Below, piece after piece: positions 36,563 to 44,929 of a stretch of DNA of 64,000 bases. Where the stretch lies: the NCBI GenBank assembly GCA_030432695.1, contig JAUILN010000023.1, forward strand, positions 46,065 to 110,064. Reading direction: 5' to 3'. The notes under the pieces are model-generated. The model had not been told where the DNA came from. It saw nothing but the letters and a program-made list of their open reading frames with translations, and did not search any database. Both the position numbers and the translations under genes were made by a program. The stretch is from a bacterium (GTDB lineage Bacteria > Planctomycetota > UBA1135 > UBA2386). Position 1 is the first letter of the stretch. Each line of letters starts with the position of its first letter.

Positions 36563-36760
36563 TCAGCTCTCCAGGTGCTCCTCCGCCGCGCGGTCGGGGT
36601 TGGGCAATCCCTCGCCGCTCCGCGCGCGCTCCAGCAGCTCCTCCAGGGCCTCGACGGCATCGGCCCGAGAGGCGTCGCGGGCGTCGGGGTCGTCGGTCCG
36701 GCTCCATTCCCGGCAGGCGTCGATCAGCTGGGCGAGCAGGCGGGTGGGGTCGTTGTCCAT
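36563..36760 (-). CDS. Small acidic helical protein
   Basis: A 65-residue protein, MDNDPTRLLAQLIDACREWS and onwards, strongly helical and rich in Asp, Glu, Arg and Ala (DASRADAVEALEELLERARS). I do not recognise it. It lies divergently from the secreted protein at 36949 and converges with the lipoprotein at 35918, 30 bases away. The residue composition looks like a real protein, but the small size leaves doubt. Confidence 0.5.
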   Translation of the reverse strand: MDNDPTRLLAQLIDACREWSRTDDPDARDASRADAVEALEELLERARSGEGLPNPDRAAEEHLES

Positions 36761-36948
36761 CGGACGTCCTGTATGGTGCGAGCTGTCGGAGAGCACCCAG
36801 GCGGAATGCCTTGGCGCGGTCCAAACGTCTCGGTGCTGGGACGAATTTGGGGCGAGCTGCCGCCAGCGGCGCGGGCCGCGGTCGCAGACACTGCTCTCTC
36901 CCTGCCATTCCGGTCCCCGATCGGGGTCCCCGAGCGAGCAATCATCAC

Positions 36949-37953
36949 ATGAAGTTCCCTCTCCTCGTTGCCGCTGGCGCCCTCGCCGCGGCTCTCCTTC
37001 CGGTCCAGTCCAACGCTCAGGTCGTCTACACACTGAGCACCGCCGACGTGGTCGGCGTGAACGCCAACCGCCAGACCGACCTCGCGCGCGGCGGCACGGT
37101 CATCGATCCGGGTCTGCGTCTGTCGGCGACCGACGGTGACGCTGCGGCCTCGGGCTCCGCTGCGGCGCGGGTCGCGATGCGCACCCCTGCCGGCCCCGCG
37201 ATCGGCGGCATGTTCTCGGTCCGCGGTCTCGCGGGTGACGGCAACGTGGTCGGCACGCTGACGGGCAATCCGCCGGCGGCGGGCGCGCAGACCTACGAGC
37301 TGTCGTTCGCGGCACGTCGAGCGGTCAGCGGTCGGGTGATCGTGCTGTTCAACGGCGCTGCCAACAACGCCCGCGCCGGCGCCAGCGTCCGCATCGGTCG
37401 CGTCTCCAAGAGCTTCTCCGCCGACGGCAACGCCCAGCGCGATGCCTTCGACAACGTCACCGTCGACTCGAGCGGCCTGACGGTCGCCGTGTCGATCGGC
37501 GGCAGCGCCGCGGCTCGCGGTGCCCGCGCCGGCTACCAGGCCGAGCTGCGCGTGCTGTTCGTCGCCAGCGACAACGGCGGCGGCGGCTGCACCGTCACCG
37601 GTGGCACCCGCAGCTGCGACGCCGGTGGCGTGCTCCGCGGCACCGCCGACGACAGCGGCCGTCAGCCGGTCGTGAACCTCGGCCTGGCCGGTGCCCTGCC
37701 GAACGCGATCGGCATCACCCTGGTGTCGCCCGCCGACCGCACCTTCGAGATCGGCAACACCGGCTGCATCTTCTTCCTGCACCCGATCACCGCGACGACG
37801 TTCCAGACCGACGACAACGGCAACGCCCGCAGCCAGCTGACCTTCCCGCGGATCCGCGGCGGCAGCTTCGCGGTGCTGCAGGGCACCATCCAGGTCAGCC
37901 CGCGCGGTGCGCGCATCGCCACCAGCAACTCGCTGGTCGTCGACTGCAACTGA
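36949..37953 (+). CDS. Secreted protein with lineage-type C-terminal domain
   Basis: A 334-residue exported protein (signal MKFPLLVAAGALAAALLPVQSNA). The mature N-terminal part is rich in Gly, Ala, Val, Arg and Asn with short beta strands (ARRAVSGRVIVLFNGAANNA, NVTVDSSGLTVAVSIGG), as in surface-exposed beta-sandwiches. After a Gly-rich linker (SDNGGGGCTVTGGTRSCDAG) the C-terminal about 110 residues (PVVNLGLAGALPNAIGITLV to the terminal DCN) match in style the C-termini of the proteins at 9250 and 34350. No enzymatic motif is seen. Confidence 0.75.
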   Translation: MKFPLLVAAGALAAALLPVQSNAQVVYTLSTADVVGVNANRQTDLARGGTVIDPGLRLSATDGDAAASGSAAARVAMRTPAGPAIGGMFSVRGLAGDGNVVGTLTGNPPAAGAQTYELSFAARRAVSGRVIVLFNGAANNARAGASVRIGRVSKSFSADGNAQRDAFDNVTVDSSGLTVAVSIGGSAAARGARAGYQAELRVLFVASDNGGGGCTVTGGTRSCDAGGVLRGTADDSGRQPVVNLGLAGALPNAIGITLVSPADRTFEIGNTGCIFFLHPITATTFQTDDNGNARSQLTFPRIRGGSFAVLQGTIQVSPRGARIATSNSLVVDCN

Positions 37954-37982
37954 CCGTTCGACTGTAGCGCCCTCTTCCTGGT

Positions 37983-38025
37983 CGGAGTTTTCCAACTGGT
38001 GCCTGGCACCGGTTGGAAAACTCCG
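37983..38025. terminator. 43-bp near-perfect palindrome between convergent genes, probable bidirectional terminator
   Basis: Arms 37983-38003 and 38005-38025 are reverse complements over 21 bp with a single T/G mismatch (position 37997) and a one-base centre at 38004. The central 11 bases GTGCCTGGCAC (37999-38009) are the same core as the repeat cluster at 27376-27605. The outer arms contain TTTT/AAAA so each strand of the hairpin carries a short U-rich stretch. It lies between the stops at 37953 (plus) and 38037 (minus). Confidence 0.8.
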
Positions 38026-38036
38026 GACGCAGTCGA

Positions 38037-41000
38037 TCAGCGCAGCAGCAGCGCGCGCGCCAGCTCCAGCGGCGCGACCGGCCAGCGGGCGATGCGGCCG
38101 TCGACGGTGCCGGTGACGATCCATCGGCCGGATTCGTCGAACGCCGCGGCCAAGATCGCCGCGCCGGTGCGGACCTCGGCGTGCAATGCCGCGTGCTCGA
38201 GGTCCCAGATGCGCAGCAGACCATCGCAGCCGGCCGATGCCGCCAGGCGACCGTCGGGGGTCACGCAGACCGCGGTGATCCGGTTGCCGTGCGCGGACTG
38301 GCCGCCGACCTCGAGCGGCACCAGCGTCGCGCCTTCGACCAACGACAGCCGCCCGAACGAGTAGTCGGCGCAGACCAGTCGGTCGGCGGCGCCGGGTGCC
38401 GCTGTCTCGGGGACCACCGCCATCGGTCCGCCGAAGCGGTCGACCACGATCTCGCGCGCGGGGCTCCGTGCATCGAAGCCGTTCGCCGCGGCGGACCAGT
38501 GCACCAGCTTGTTGTTCACCAGCGACGCGTGGAGGGTCGTGCCCGACGCTCCCCACGACAGCGCGCGGACCTGGTGGATCGGGATCGTCCGCCAGTCGGC
38601 GAGTTCCTCCGAGAGATAGCGCGACGCCACCAGCGCACCGCTGCGCGGATCCCAGAGCCGAACCTCCCGGTCGGCGCTGCCGGCGGCGAGCAGGTGGCCA
38701 TCCGGGGCGCGCGCCAACGTGAAGACCGGTGCCGACCCGTCCCCGAACGACCGAACGGGTTCCGGGTGGTCGAGGCTCCAGATCCGGATCCGTCCATCGG
38801 TGCCGGCGGTCGCGAGCGTTCCGGCGTCCGCCTCGACCTCCGGACCGATCTCTACTGCGGCCAGCGTGCCGGATCGCGCGTCGAAGCTCGCCAACCTGCG
38901 ACCGTCGTGGGCATCCCACACCAACACCGCGCCGTCTCCGGACGACCAGGCGAACAGCCGATGGCCGTCCTTCGAGTAGTTCAGGCCGTCCGGTGCTCCG
39001 GTGGTGCAGTGCAGCACCAGTCGCGGAGCCGCCTCGTGCGGGCTCCACACCCGTACCGTCCGGTCGGCGCCTGCGCTGGCCCACTCGTCGTGGCCGGGGC
39101 GTTGCGCCAGGGCCTGGACTGCATCGGGGTGGCCGTCGAACTCCGGCGCGTGCGGACGGAGCACCGAGTGCCAGGCGGTGACCCGATCGAGATCCGACGT
39201 GAGGACCAGATCGGTGTTCGGGATCCACGCGAGGTGACGCACCGCGAGCAGGTTCTGCTTGAGGCTGCGTTCGATCCGCCAGGCGCGGGCGTCGATGATC
39301 GACACCGTGCCGTCGCGGTGGACCGCTGCCAGTCGCCGGCCGTCGGACGAGAACGCTGCGGCGCCCCAGGTGCGCAGCGAGGCGTTGGGGATCCGCTGGC
39401 GGACGACGGGTTGCGCTGCCCGCCATTCCCACAGCGCCGTGCCACGATCGACCGGCACCAGCAGCAGGTCGCCTTCTGGATCGAAGCCCACCCAGTGGAC
39501 CTCCTGGTCGGCGTCCCAGCGGAACACGGGCTGGTCCCGATCGATGGCGCGGACGACGACCCGACCGGCGTTGCCGGCCAGAGCGAAGTGCGTGCCATCC
39601 GGATGCCAGGCCGCCGAGAGGATCGGTTGGTCCAGGCCATCGGCACGACGGGGGGGCGAGTCGTCGAGGAGGTCCACGACGTGGACGACGTCGGCGGCGT
39701 CGGGATCCGGCGACGTGCTGTGCGAGAGCGCGAGAAGTCGTCCACCGCCGGGCGCGAAGCGGAACGTCCGCACCGCACCGGCGTCGGGTAGTGCGATCTG
39801 ACGCGACTGCTCCTGAGTGCCGTCGGTCGGCAGTGAAAGCAGGCTCAGGCCGTCGTCGCCACCGACCGCCATGGCCGTGCCGTCGGGCGTGACCGAGAGT
39901 CCACGGACGGGCCCGTCGCCGGGTTCCCGCAGGCGTCGCAGCACCCGCAGGTCGTCGGTCGCGGTGGCGAGTAGCGTGCCGTCCTCCGCGCCGACCCATA
40001 GCTCGTCGGCGCCGCGGAAGGCCAGCGCGAGGACGCGCGAGTCGACCAGCTTCGCGTTGGCCCGGACTGCGCCCGACGGGGCGTCGAGCAATTCCACCCG
40101 CCCACCCTCGTGGGCGATCGCCACCCACCCGCCGTCGGCCGAGACCGCGGGGTCGATCGCCACGGTCATCGCCGGGGGGCGGTCCCGGACCCGCTCCCAG
40201 GCCCGGTTGCAGTGGGTCAGGACCTCGAGCATCGCGCTGCGGAGACTGGCGGCGGGCGAACGATCCATCGCGTCGACCAGGTCGCTCAATGCCGACATCG
40301 CCTCGGACTCGCCCAGCGCAGCGGTCCGTGAGCGGTGCAGCGCCGAGGCAACCCGCTCTCGGGTGCTGAGCACCGCCACCGACACCGATAGCACCGCGAC
40401 CAGCAGCAGCAGGCTCGCCGCGCTGACCGCCAGGGTCGGGTGGCGGCGGATCCCGCGCAGCGCCCGCTCGCTCCATGGTGCCAGTCGAGCCTGCACCGCC
40501 TGCCCGGAGCGGGCTCGAGCGAGGTCGTCGGCGAGATCCTCGGCGCTGCGGTAGCGGGCCGCCGGGTCGCGGGCCAGCGCGGTGTGGACGATCGCCGCGA
40601 CGTCGCGCGACACCGCGGCGTGGGCTCGGCGCACGTCGATCAGGTCGCCGACCCGGATCGCGTGGGCGAGGCCGGTGCGGTCGGTGTCCCGGTAGGGCAG
40701 GCGCAGCGTCAGGCACTCGTAGAGCGTGACGCCGAGCGCGTACACGTCGGCCCGCGGATCGGGCGTGGGGCGACCGTCGTTGCCGAGCAGTTCGGGTGCC
40801 ATGTAGGCGAGCGTGCCGGGCTGCGAATCCGAGCGAGTCAGGTCGAGCTGTTCGGCGCCGATCGCCCACGCCAGGCCGAAGTCGAGGACGATCGGTTGGT
40901 CGCGCTCGTCGATGCGCAGGTTGCCCGGCTTCACGTCGCGGTGCACCACGCCGGCGGTGTGTGCCACGTGCAGGGCGCGTGCGGTGGCTTCGATCCACGC

Positions 41001-41534
41001 CAGCACCCGGTCGAGCGCGTCGCGGTCGCGCGGCAACGCGTCGCGCTCGCGGCGGGATTGCAGGATGCGCGCCAGGGTCTCTCCGCCCACCAGCTGCATC
41101 GCCAGGAACGGCACGCCTTCGTGGATGTCGGCCTCGAAGACCTTGCAGATGCCCGGGTGGTCGAGCTGGCTGAGGATCCGGGCTTCGCGGCGGAAGCGGC
41201 GCAGCCGTTCGGTCGAACCGTGGCCGACGAGCGGTGACAGCAGCTTGAGCGCGACGCGTCGGTCGAGCCGCGTGTCGGTCGCGAGGTAGACCGAGCCCTG
41301 GCCGCCGTGGCCGAGTTCGTGGTGGATGTGGTAGGGCCCGAAGTCGTCGCGGGGTTCGGCCTGGTCGCAATCGAGCGTCACCCAGCGCTGCGCGATCTCG
41401 TCGACCAACGCCGGGAACCGAGCGGCGTAGGCGTCGGCGTCGAACGAGCGGCCGGCATCGAGATCGCGCGCTCGGGCGCTCAGGAAGTCGAACCACTCCG
41501 CTGCGAGTTCGGGATCCTCAGGGAAGCCAGCCAT
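38037..41534 (-). CDS. Membrane Ser/Thr protein kinase with C-terminal WD40-like repeats
   Basis: A 1165-residue Hanks-type kinase. The domain runs from about residue 68 to 340: Gly loop LGHGGQGSVYLAT, VALK lysine, catalytic loop VVHRDVKPGNLRI, DFGLAW and TLAYMAPELLG. A transmembrane helix follows (about 370-395, AVSAASLLLLVAVLSVSVAV). The remaining 770 residues are WD40/propeller-type blades (LASFDARSGTLAAVEIG, VFTLARAPDGHLLAAGSADR, VTPDGRLAASAGCDGLLRIW), enough for about two seven-bladed propellers and probably outside the cytoplasm. It overlaps the upstream ECF sigma gene by 17 bases, the common planctomycete pairing. Confidence 0.93.
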   Translation of the reverse strand: MAGFPEDPELAAEWFDFLSARARDLDAGRSFDADAYAARFPALVDEIAQRWVTLDCDQAEPRDDFGPYHIHHELGHGGQGSVYLATDTRLDRRVALKLLSPLVGHGSTERLRRFRREARILSQLDHPGICKVFEADIHEGVPFLAMQLVGGETLARILQSRRERDALPRDRDALDRVLAWIEATARALHVAHTAGVVHRDVKPGNLRIDERDQPIVLDFGLAWAIGAEQLDLTRSDSQPGTLAYMAPELLGNDGRPTPDPRADVYALGVTLYECLTLRLPYRDTDRTGLAHAIRVGDLIDVRRAHAAVSRDVAAIVHTALARDPAARYRSAEDLADDLARARSGQAVQARLAPWSERALRGIRRHPTLAVSAASLLLLVAVLSVSVAVLSTRERVASALHRSRTAALGESEAMSALSDLVDAMDRSPAASLRSAMLEVLTHCNRAWERVRDRPPAMTVAIDPAVSADGGWVAIAHEGGRVELLDAPSGAVRANAKLVDSRVLALAFRGADELWVGAEDGTLLATATDDLRVLRRLREPGDGPVRGLSVTPDGTAMAVGGDDGLSLLSLPTDGTQEQSRQIALPDAGAVRTFRFAPGGGRLLALSHSTSPDPDAADVVHVVDLLDDSPPRRADGLDQPILSAAWHPDGTHFALAGNAGRVVVRAIDRDQPVFRWDADQEVHWVGFDPEGDLLLVPVDRGTALWEWRAAQPVVRQRIPNASLRTWGAAAFSSDGRRLAAVHRDGTVSIIDARAWRIERSLKQNLLAVRHLAWIPNTDLVLTSDLDRVTAWHSVLRPHAPEFDGHPDAVQALAQRPGHDEWASAGADRTVRVWSPHEAAPRLVLHCTTGAPDGLNYSKDGHRLFAWSSGDGAVLVWDAHDGRRLASFDARSGTLAAVEIGPEVEADAGTLATAGTDGRIRIWSLDHPEPVRSFGDGSAPVFTLARAPDGHLLAAGSADREVRLWDPRSGALVASRYLSEELADWRTIPIHQVRALSWGASGTTLHASLVNNKLVHWSAAANGFDARSPAREIVVDRFGGPMAVVPETAAPGAADRLVCADYSFGRLSLVEGATLVPLEVGGQSAHGNRITAVCVTPDGRLAASAGCDGLLRIWDLEHAALHAEVRTGAAILAAAFDESGRWIVTGTVDGRIARWPVAPLELARALLLR

Positions 41535-42105
41535 CGGCGATCCCTCCGTCGCGCAGCCGCGCGCGCAGGCGTTGCCAGCGCTTGATCGCTGCGGCCTCCC
41601 CGATGCCGAGGCGGCGCGCGGCTTCGGCGCAGGTCGCGCCCTCGAGGCCGCAGCAGGAGACCAGCTCCTGGTCGTCCGGATCGAGCGTGCCCAGGTGGTC
41701 GAGCAGGCGGACCACGCCCTCCTCGCGGGCGACCCGCTGGCTCAACCTGGTGATCGACTCGGGCACCGCCTCGAGCCCCAACCGGTTCTCGGTGGCGCCC
41801 GCGCCGTGGCCGAGACGCTGCAGGCGCGCGGCACCGCGGTGGCTTTCGAGCAGGACCAGCTTGGCGATCCGGAAGATCCAGGCACGGAACTGGCCGGGAT
41901 CGCCTTCGAACTTGGCGCGGTCGCGGAAGGCGCGCAGCCAGACCTCCTGGATCACGTCGTCGATCTCCAGCTTCGAGCGCAGGGTCTGCGAGGCGTGACG
42001 GCTCGCCCATACGAACAACGCCGGGGCCAGCCGTTCATAGGCATCGTGGAACGCCGCCTCGTGGAAAGGCGCGCCGTCGTCGGGGAGCCGGGTCTCGGGG
42101 GCCAT
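41518..42105 (-). CDS. ECF-family RNA polymerase sigma factor
   Basis: A 195-residue sigma factor. Region 2 contains LEIDDVIQEVWLRAFRDRAK and FRAWIFRIAKLVLLESHR. Region 4 contains DPDDQELVSC and a helix-turn-helix AEAARRLGIGEAAAIKRWQR. No anti-sigma gene is adjacent. Instead its 3' end overlaps the WD40 kinase gene, so kinase-dependent phosphorylation may control it, as proposed for ECF groups linked to Ser/Thr kinases in Planctomycetota. ATG 42105 is the only good start. Confidence 0.93.
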   Translation of the reverse strand: MAPETRLPDDGAPFHEAAFHDAYERLAPALFVWASRHASQTLRSKLEIDDVIQEVWLRAFRDRAKFEGDPGQFRAWIFRIAKLVLLESHRGAARLQRLGHGAGATENRLGLEAVPESITRLSQRVAREEGVVRLLDHLGTLDPDDQELVSCCGLEGATCAEAARRLGIGEAAAIKRWQRLRARLRDGGIADGWLP

Positions 42106-42163
42106 GGACGGCCCGACAGGCTATCCGGTCGGGGCGGGTTCCCGGTCTCCCCGAGAGCCGTGA

Positions 42164-43300
42164 TCAGAAGATCTGCAGCTGGCCTTGGTTGGTGTTGGTG
42201 TTCCGACCGACGACGTAGACCCGGCCGCTCTGCGGCTCGAACTGGATGTCGCGGGTGTCGAAGGGCAGCGTGACGATCAGGCCGGGAGTCGCGGCACCGA
42301 AGGCCGGCACGTGCCAGAACCACCAGAAGTACTGGCGCGTGTTGGGGTCGTTGTTGATCAGGAACGAGCCGTAGGCCACGAACCAGGGCGACGAGGGGAT
42401 CGACGCCGCACCCCAGTAGGTGATGTCGAGCGGGCCGAGCTGGGAGGGGAACAGCTGGGTGCGGACCGGGCTGCAGGGGTTGCTCGCGTCGATCAGGTGC
42501 AGACCGTCGCGCCACTCGCAGGACATGATCCGCGGGCAGGGCAGCAGCGAGCGTCGCAGCAGCGCGTGCCCATCGCCGACGCTCGGGAACGACTGCTGGT
42601 CGCACTGCACCGGCGCGAGGTTGGGCGGTGCGGTGTAGGTGCGGAGCTCGCGTTGGTAGGGCGAGAACGGTTGCTTGCCGAGCTGGTAGACGTTGTCGTT
42701 GATCAGCTCGAGACCATTGCCGTCCTGGTTCGGGCCGAAACCGTTCCAACCGGCCACCATCGACGAACCGCTGCCGACGATGTCGTAGACCTCGAGGCCC
42801 TGATTGGTCGAGTTGTAGAGCAGGCGTCCGGTGTAGGGGCCGCTGCCGCCGCGCTGATAGCGCAGGCCGCGGAAGTGGTAGCCGGAGTTCAGGCTGCTCA
42901 CGACCACCGGCAGATTCGGGTTCGACACGTCGATCATGTTGAGGCCGCCGCCGCGGTGCGCGGTGAACAGCCGGCCGCCGTAGGCCGGCGTGTATTCGGC
43001 CTCGAACCATTGGTCCCAGAACGGCGGATTCAGGCTGGAGGTCAGCGACGGTGCATTGGGCACCGAGACGTCGACGAAGTGCTGCCAGCCATCGACGCGT
43101 TCGGAGACGACCACGTGGCCGTTGCCGATGAACTGCACGCTGCGCGGGTCGTCGCCGGTTCCCGCCGGCAGCGCGAGCACGCCGATCTGGGCAGTGGTCG
43201 ACGGGCCGAGGGCGGTGCCGACGGCGAAGGTCGCGTACAGCAGGGTCGTGGTCAGGAGACCCGACGCGGTGGACGGGCGGATCGATCGGTGGAAGTTCAT
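42164..43300 (-). CDS. Secreted LVIVD-repeat-type propeller protein
   Basis: A 378-residue exported protein (signal MNFHRSIRPSTASGLLTTTL, cleaved near AQIG). The mature part contains repeated LVIVD-like units: HFVDVSVPNAPSLTSSLN, LNMIDVSNPNLPVVVSSLN, LEVYDIVGSGSSMVAG and LHLIDASNPCSPVRT. These units form beta-propellers in secreted bacterial proteins, usually of unknown function. ATG 43300 has GAGAGGAAT upstream. It is divergent from the PLP enzyme gene, leaving about 230 bases that probably hold both promoters. Confidence 0.82.
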   Translation of the reverse strand: MNFHRSIRPSTASGLLTTTLLYATFAVGTALGPSTTAQIGVLALPAGTGDDPRSVQFIGNGHVVVSERVDGWQHFVDVSVPNAPSLTSSLNPPFWDQWFEAEYTPAYGGRLFTAHRGGGLNMIDVSNPNLPVVVSSLNSGYHFRGLRYQRGGSGPYTGRLLYNSTNQGLEVYDIVGSGSSMVAGWNGFGPNQDGNGLELINDNVYQLGKQPFSPYQRELRTYTAPPNLAPVQCDQQSFPSVGDGHALLRRSLLPCPRIMSCEWRDGLHLIDASNPCSPVRTQLFPSQLGPLDITYWGAASIPSSPWFVAYGSFLINNDPNTRQYFWWFWHVPAFGAATPGLIVTLPFDTRDIQFEPQSGRVYVVGRNTNTNQGQLQIF

Positions 43301-43527
43301 GGTCCGGATTCCTCTCGTGGTTCGCGGGACTCCCTCGGAATGACCGCCGACGGACCAGGTGGACCGTGCCGCTCTGGAAATCGTCGATTCCGTCGTGGCG
43401 CCTTCGCCGAACCAGGTTCGGTCGGCAGGCTCCACCGCGCGGCAATTCCGGGCCTTGTTCGATGGTTCCATGGGCCGCCTGGCGAGAGTCTCGGCAGAGC
43501 CCTCCGACGACCCCTCGAGCTCCCTGC

Positions 43528-44775
43528 ATGGAACGATTCGATCCCGAAGCCGCCCTCGCCGATTGCCGCCACGAGTTCGGCGAGCACGGTGGGGTGAACA
43601 TGTCGATCGAGACCAGCACCACGTTCACGGTGCTGGACCCGAACACGATGCCCGACCTGTTCACCGGGCAGCTCGGTCCGGACAGCGGTCGCGAGGGCTG
43701 CTACCTGTACGGCCGGCACTTCAACCCGACGGTCTACGTGCTCGGCCGCCAGCTCGCGGCGATCGAGGGAATGCCGGCGGGCTACTGCACCGCCAGCGGG
43801 CTCGGAGCGATCGCGCCGGTCCTGATGCAGCTCTGCGAGCAGGGTGACCACATCGTCAGCGCCAGCGCGGTGTACGGCGGAACCTGGGCGCTGATGCACG
43901 ACTTCCTGCCGCGCAAGTGCGGGGTCACGACCAGCTTCGTGCCGGTGCAGGACCTCGCCGCGGTCGAGGCGGCGTTCACGTCGCGCACCAGAGTGCTCTA
44001 CTGCGAGACCCTGTCGAACCCGACCCTGGTGGTCGCCGACCTGTCGAAGCTCGCCGACATCGCGCACCGTCACGGTGCGATGCTGGTGGTCGACAACACC
44101 TTCAGTCCGCTGTCGATCACGCCTTCGCGCTTCGGTGCCGACGTGGTGGTGCACAGCCTCACGAAGTTCGTCAACGGTACCTCCGACTTCATCGCCGGCG
44201 CGGTCACCGGCTCGAAGGAGTTCGTGCAGTCGATGATGGATGTGCACACCGGTGCCCTGATGCTGCTCGGCCCGACCATGGATCCGCGCGCGGCGTTCGA
44301 GATCAGCATGCGGCTCCCGCACCTCGGACTGCGCGTTGCCGAGCACTCGCGCCGGGCGCAGTGCTTCGCCGAGCGGCTGCGCGACCGCGGGCTGAAGGTG
44401 GTCTACCCGGGCCTTCCCGAACACCCCGATCACGCGCTGATCGTGTCGATGCTCAACGGCGACGACCCGGCGCGCGGCGGCACCTACGGCTTCGGCGGCG
44501 TGATGGGTATCGACCTCGGTGATGCCGACCGCGCCAACCTGCTGCTCGATGAGCTGCAGAACCGGCAGCGCTTCGGGTGGATCGCGGTGAGCCTCGGCTA
44601 CTTCGACACCTTGATGTCCCTGTCGGCGGCGTCGACCTCCAGTGAACTCGGCGACGACGGTCTCGGCGAGGCGGGGATCTCGCCGGGCTATCTGCGGATG
44701 TCGATCGGCTACACCGGCTCGCTGGAGCAACGCTGGGGTCAGTTGGAGCGGGCTCTGGACGCGAGCGGGCTCTGA
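43528..44775 (+). CDS. PLP-dependent Cys/Met metabolism enzyme (methionine gamma-lyase / cystathionine gamma-synthase type)
   Basis: A 415-residue fold-type-I PLP enzyme. The cofactor lysine is Lys213 in VHSLTKFVNGTSDFIAGAV, preceded by LVVDNTFSPLS and CETLSNPTLVVAD. YLYGRHFNPTV supplies the Tyr/Arg that bind phosphate in the neighbouring subunit. The family includes methionine gamma-lyase, cystathionine gamma-synthase and O-acylhomoserine sulfhydrylase, and the sequence alone does not decide. It lies just before the MarR/methyltransferase/ABC cassette on the same strand, so a link to methionine or SAM supply is possible but unproven. ATG 43528 is taken because upstream sequence is not protein-like. 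Confidence 0.88.
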   Translation: MERFDPEAALADCRHEFGEHGGVNMSIETSTTFTVLDPNTMPDLFTGQLGPDSGREGCYLYGRHFNPTVYVLGRQLAAIEGMPAGYCTASGLGAIAPVLMQLCEQGDHIVSASAVYGGTWALMHDFLPRKCGVTTSFVPVQDLAAVEAAFTSRTRVLYCETLSNPTLVVADLSKLADIAHRHGAMLVVDNTFSPLSITPSRFGADVVVHSLTKFVNGTSDFIAGAVTGSKEFVQSMMDVHTGALMLLGPTMDPRAAFEISMRLPHLGLRVAEHSRRAQCFAERLRDRGLKVVYPGLPEHPDHALIVSMLNGDDPARGGTYGFGGVMGIDLGDADRANLLLDELQNRQRFGWIAVSLGYFDTLMSLSAASTSSELGDDGLGEAGISPGYLRMSIGYTGSLEQRWGQLERALDASGL

Positions 44776-44888
44776 CCGCGTCTGTCCCTGTTCCTGGGCC
44801 TGGCCCGTGATTTATTTTGTGTCGTGAGCACCGGATGGAGGCCTCTGGGGCCACAGCGAGCCGATGCGGCGGTCTGGCGGATTGCATC

Positions 44889-44929
44889 GGACGACGTGAT
44901 CGCTTTGCATGCGAAGCATCGTGTTGTCC
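44889..44929. promoter_or_regulatory. 41-bp dyad over the marR start, probable autoregulatory operator
   Basis: A 16-bp near-perfect palindrome (GCTTTGCATGCGAAGC, 44902-44917) is the centre of a longer imperfect inverted repeat running from GGAC at 44889 to GTCC at 44929. The predicted MarR start ATG 44909 lies in its centre. An AT-rich tract, TTTATTTTGT (44811-44820), which stands out in this GC-rich DNA, lies about 80 bases upstream and may be promoter. MarR proteins bind dyads of this kind, so autoregulation is the natural inference. Confidence 0.6.

Noticed and set aside
36724..41496. A 1590-codon open frame on the minus strand, one register off the WD40 kinase gene
   Set aside because: It is Arg/Pro/Gly-rich without motifs and shadows the kinase gene, whose own frame has complete kinase and WD40 motifs. 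Long shadow frames are expected at this GC content.
44776..44908. A small RNA or riboswitch before the marR gene
   Set aside because: There is an AT-rich tract and a dyad, but no conserved riboswitch-like structure could be recognised; a promoter and operator explain them better.
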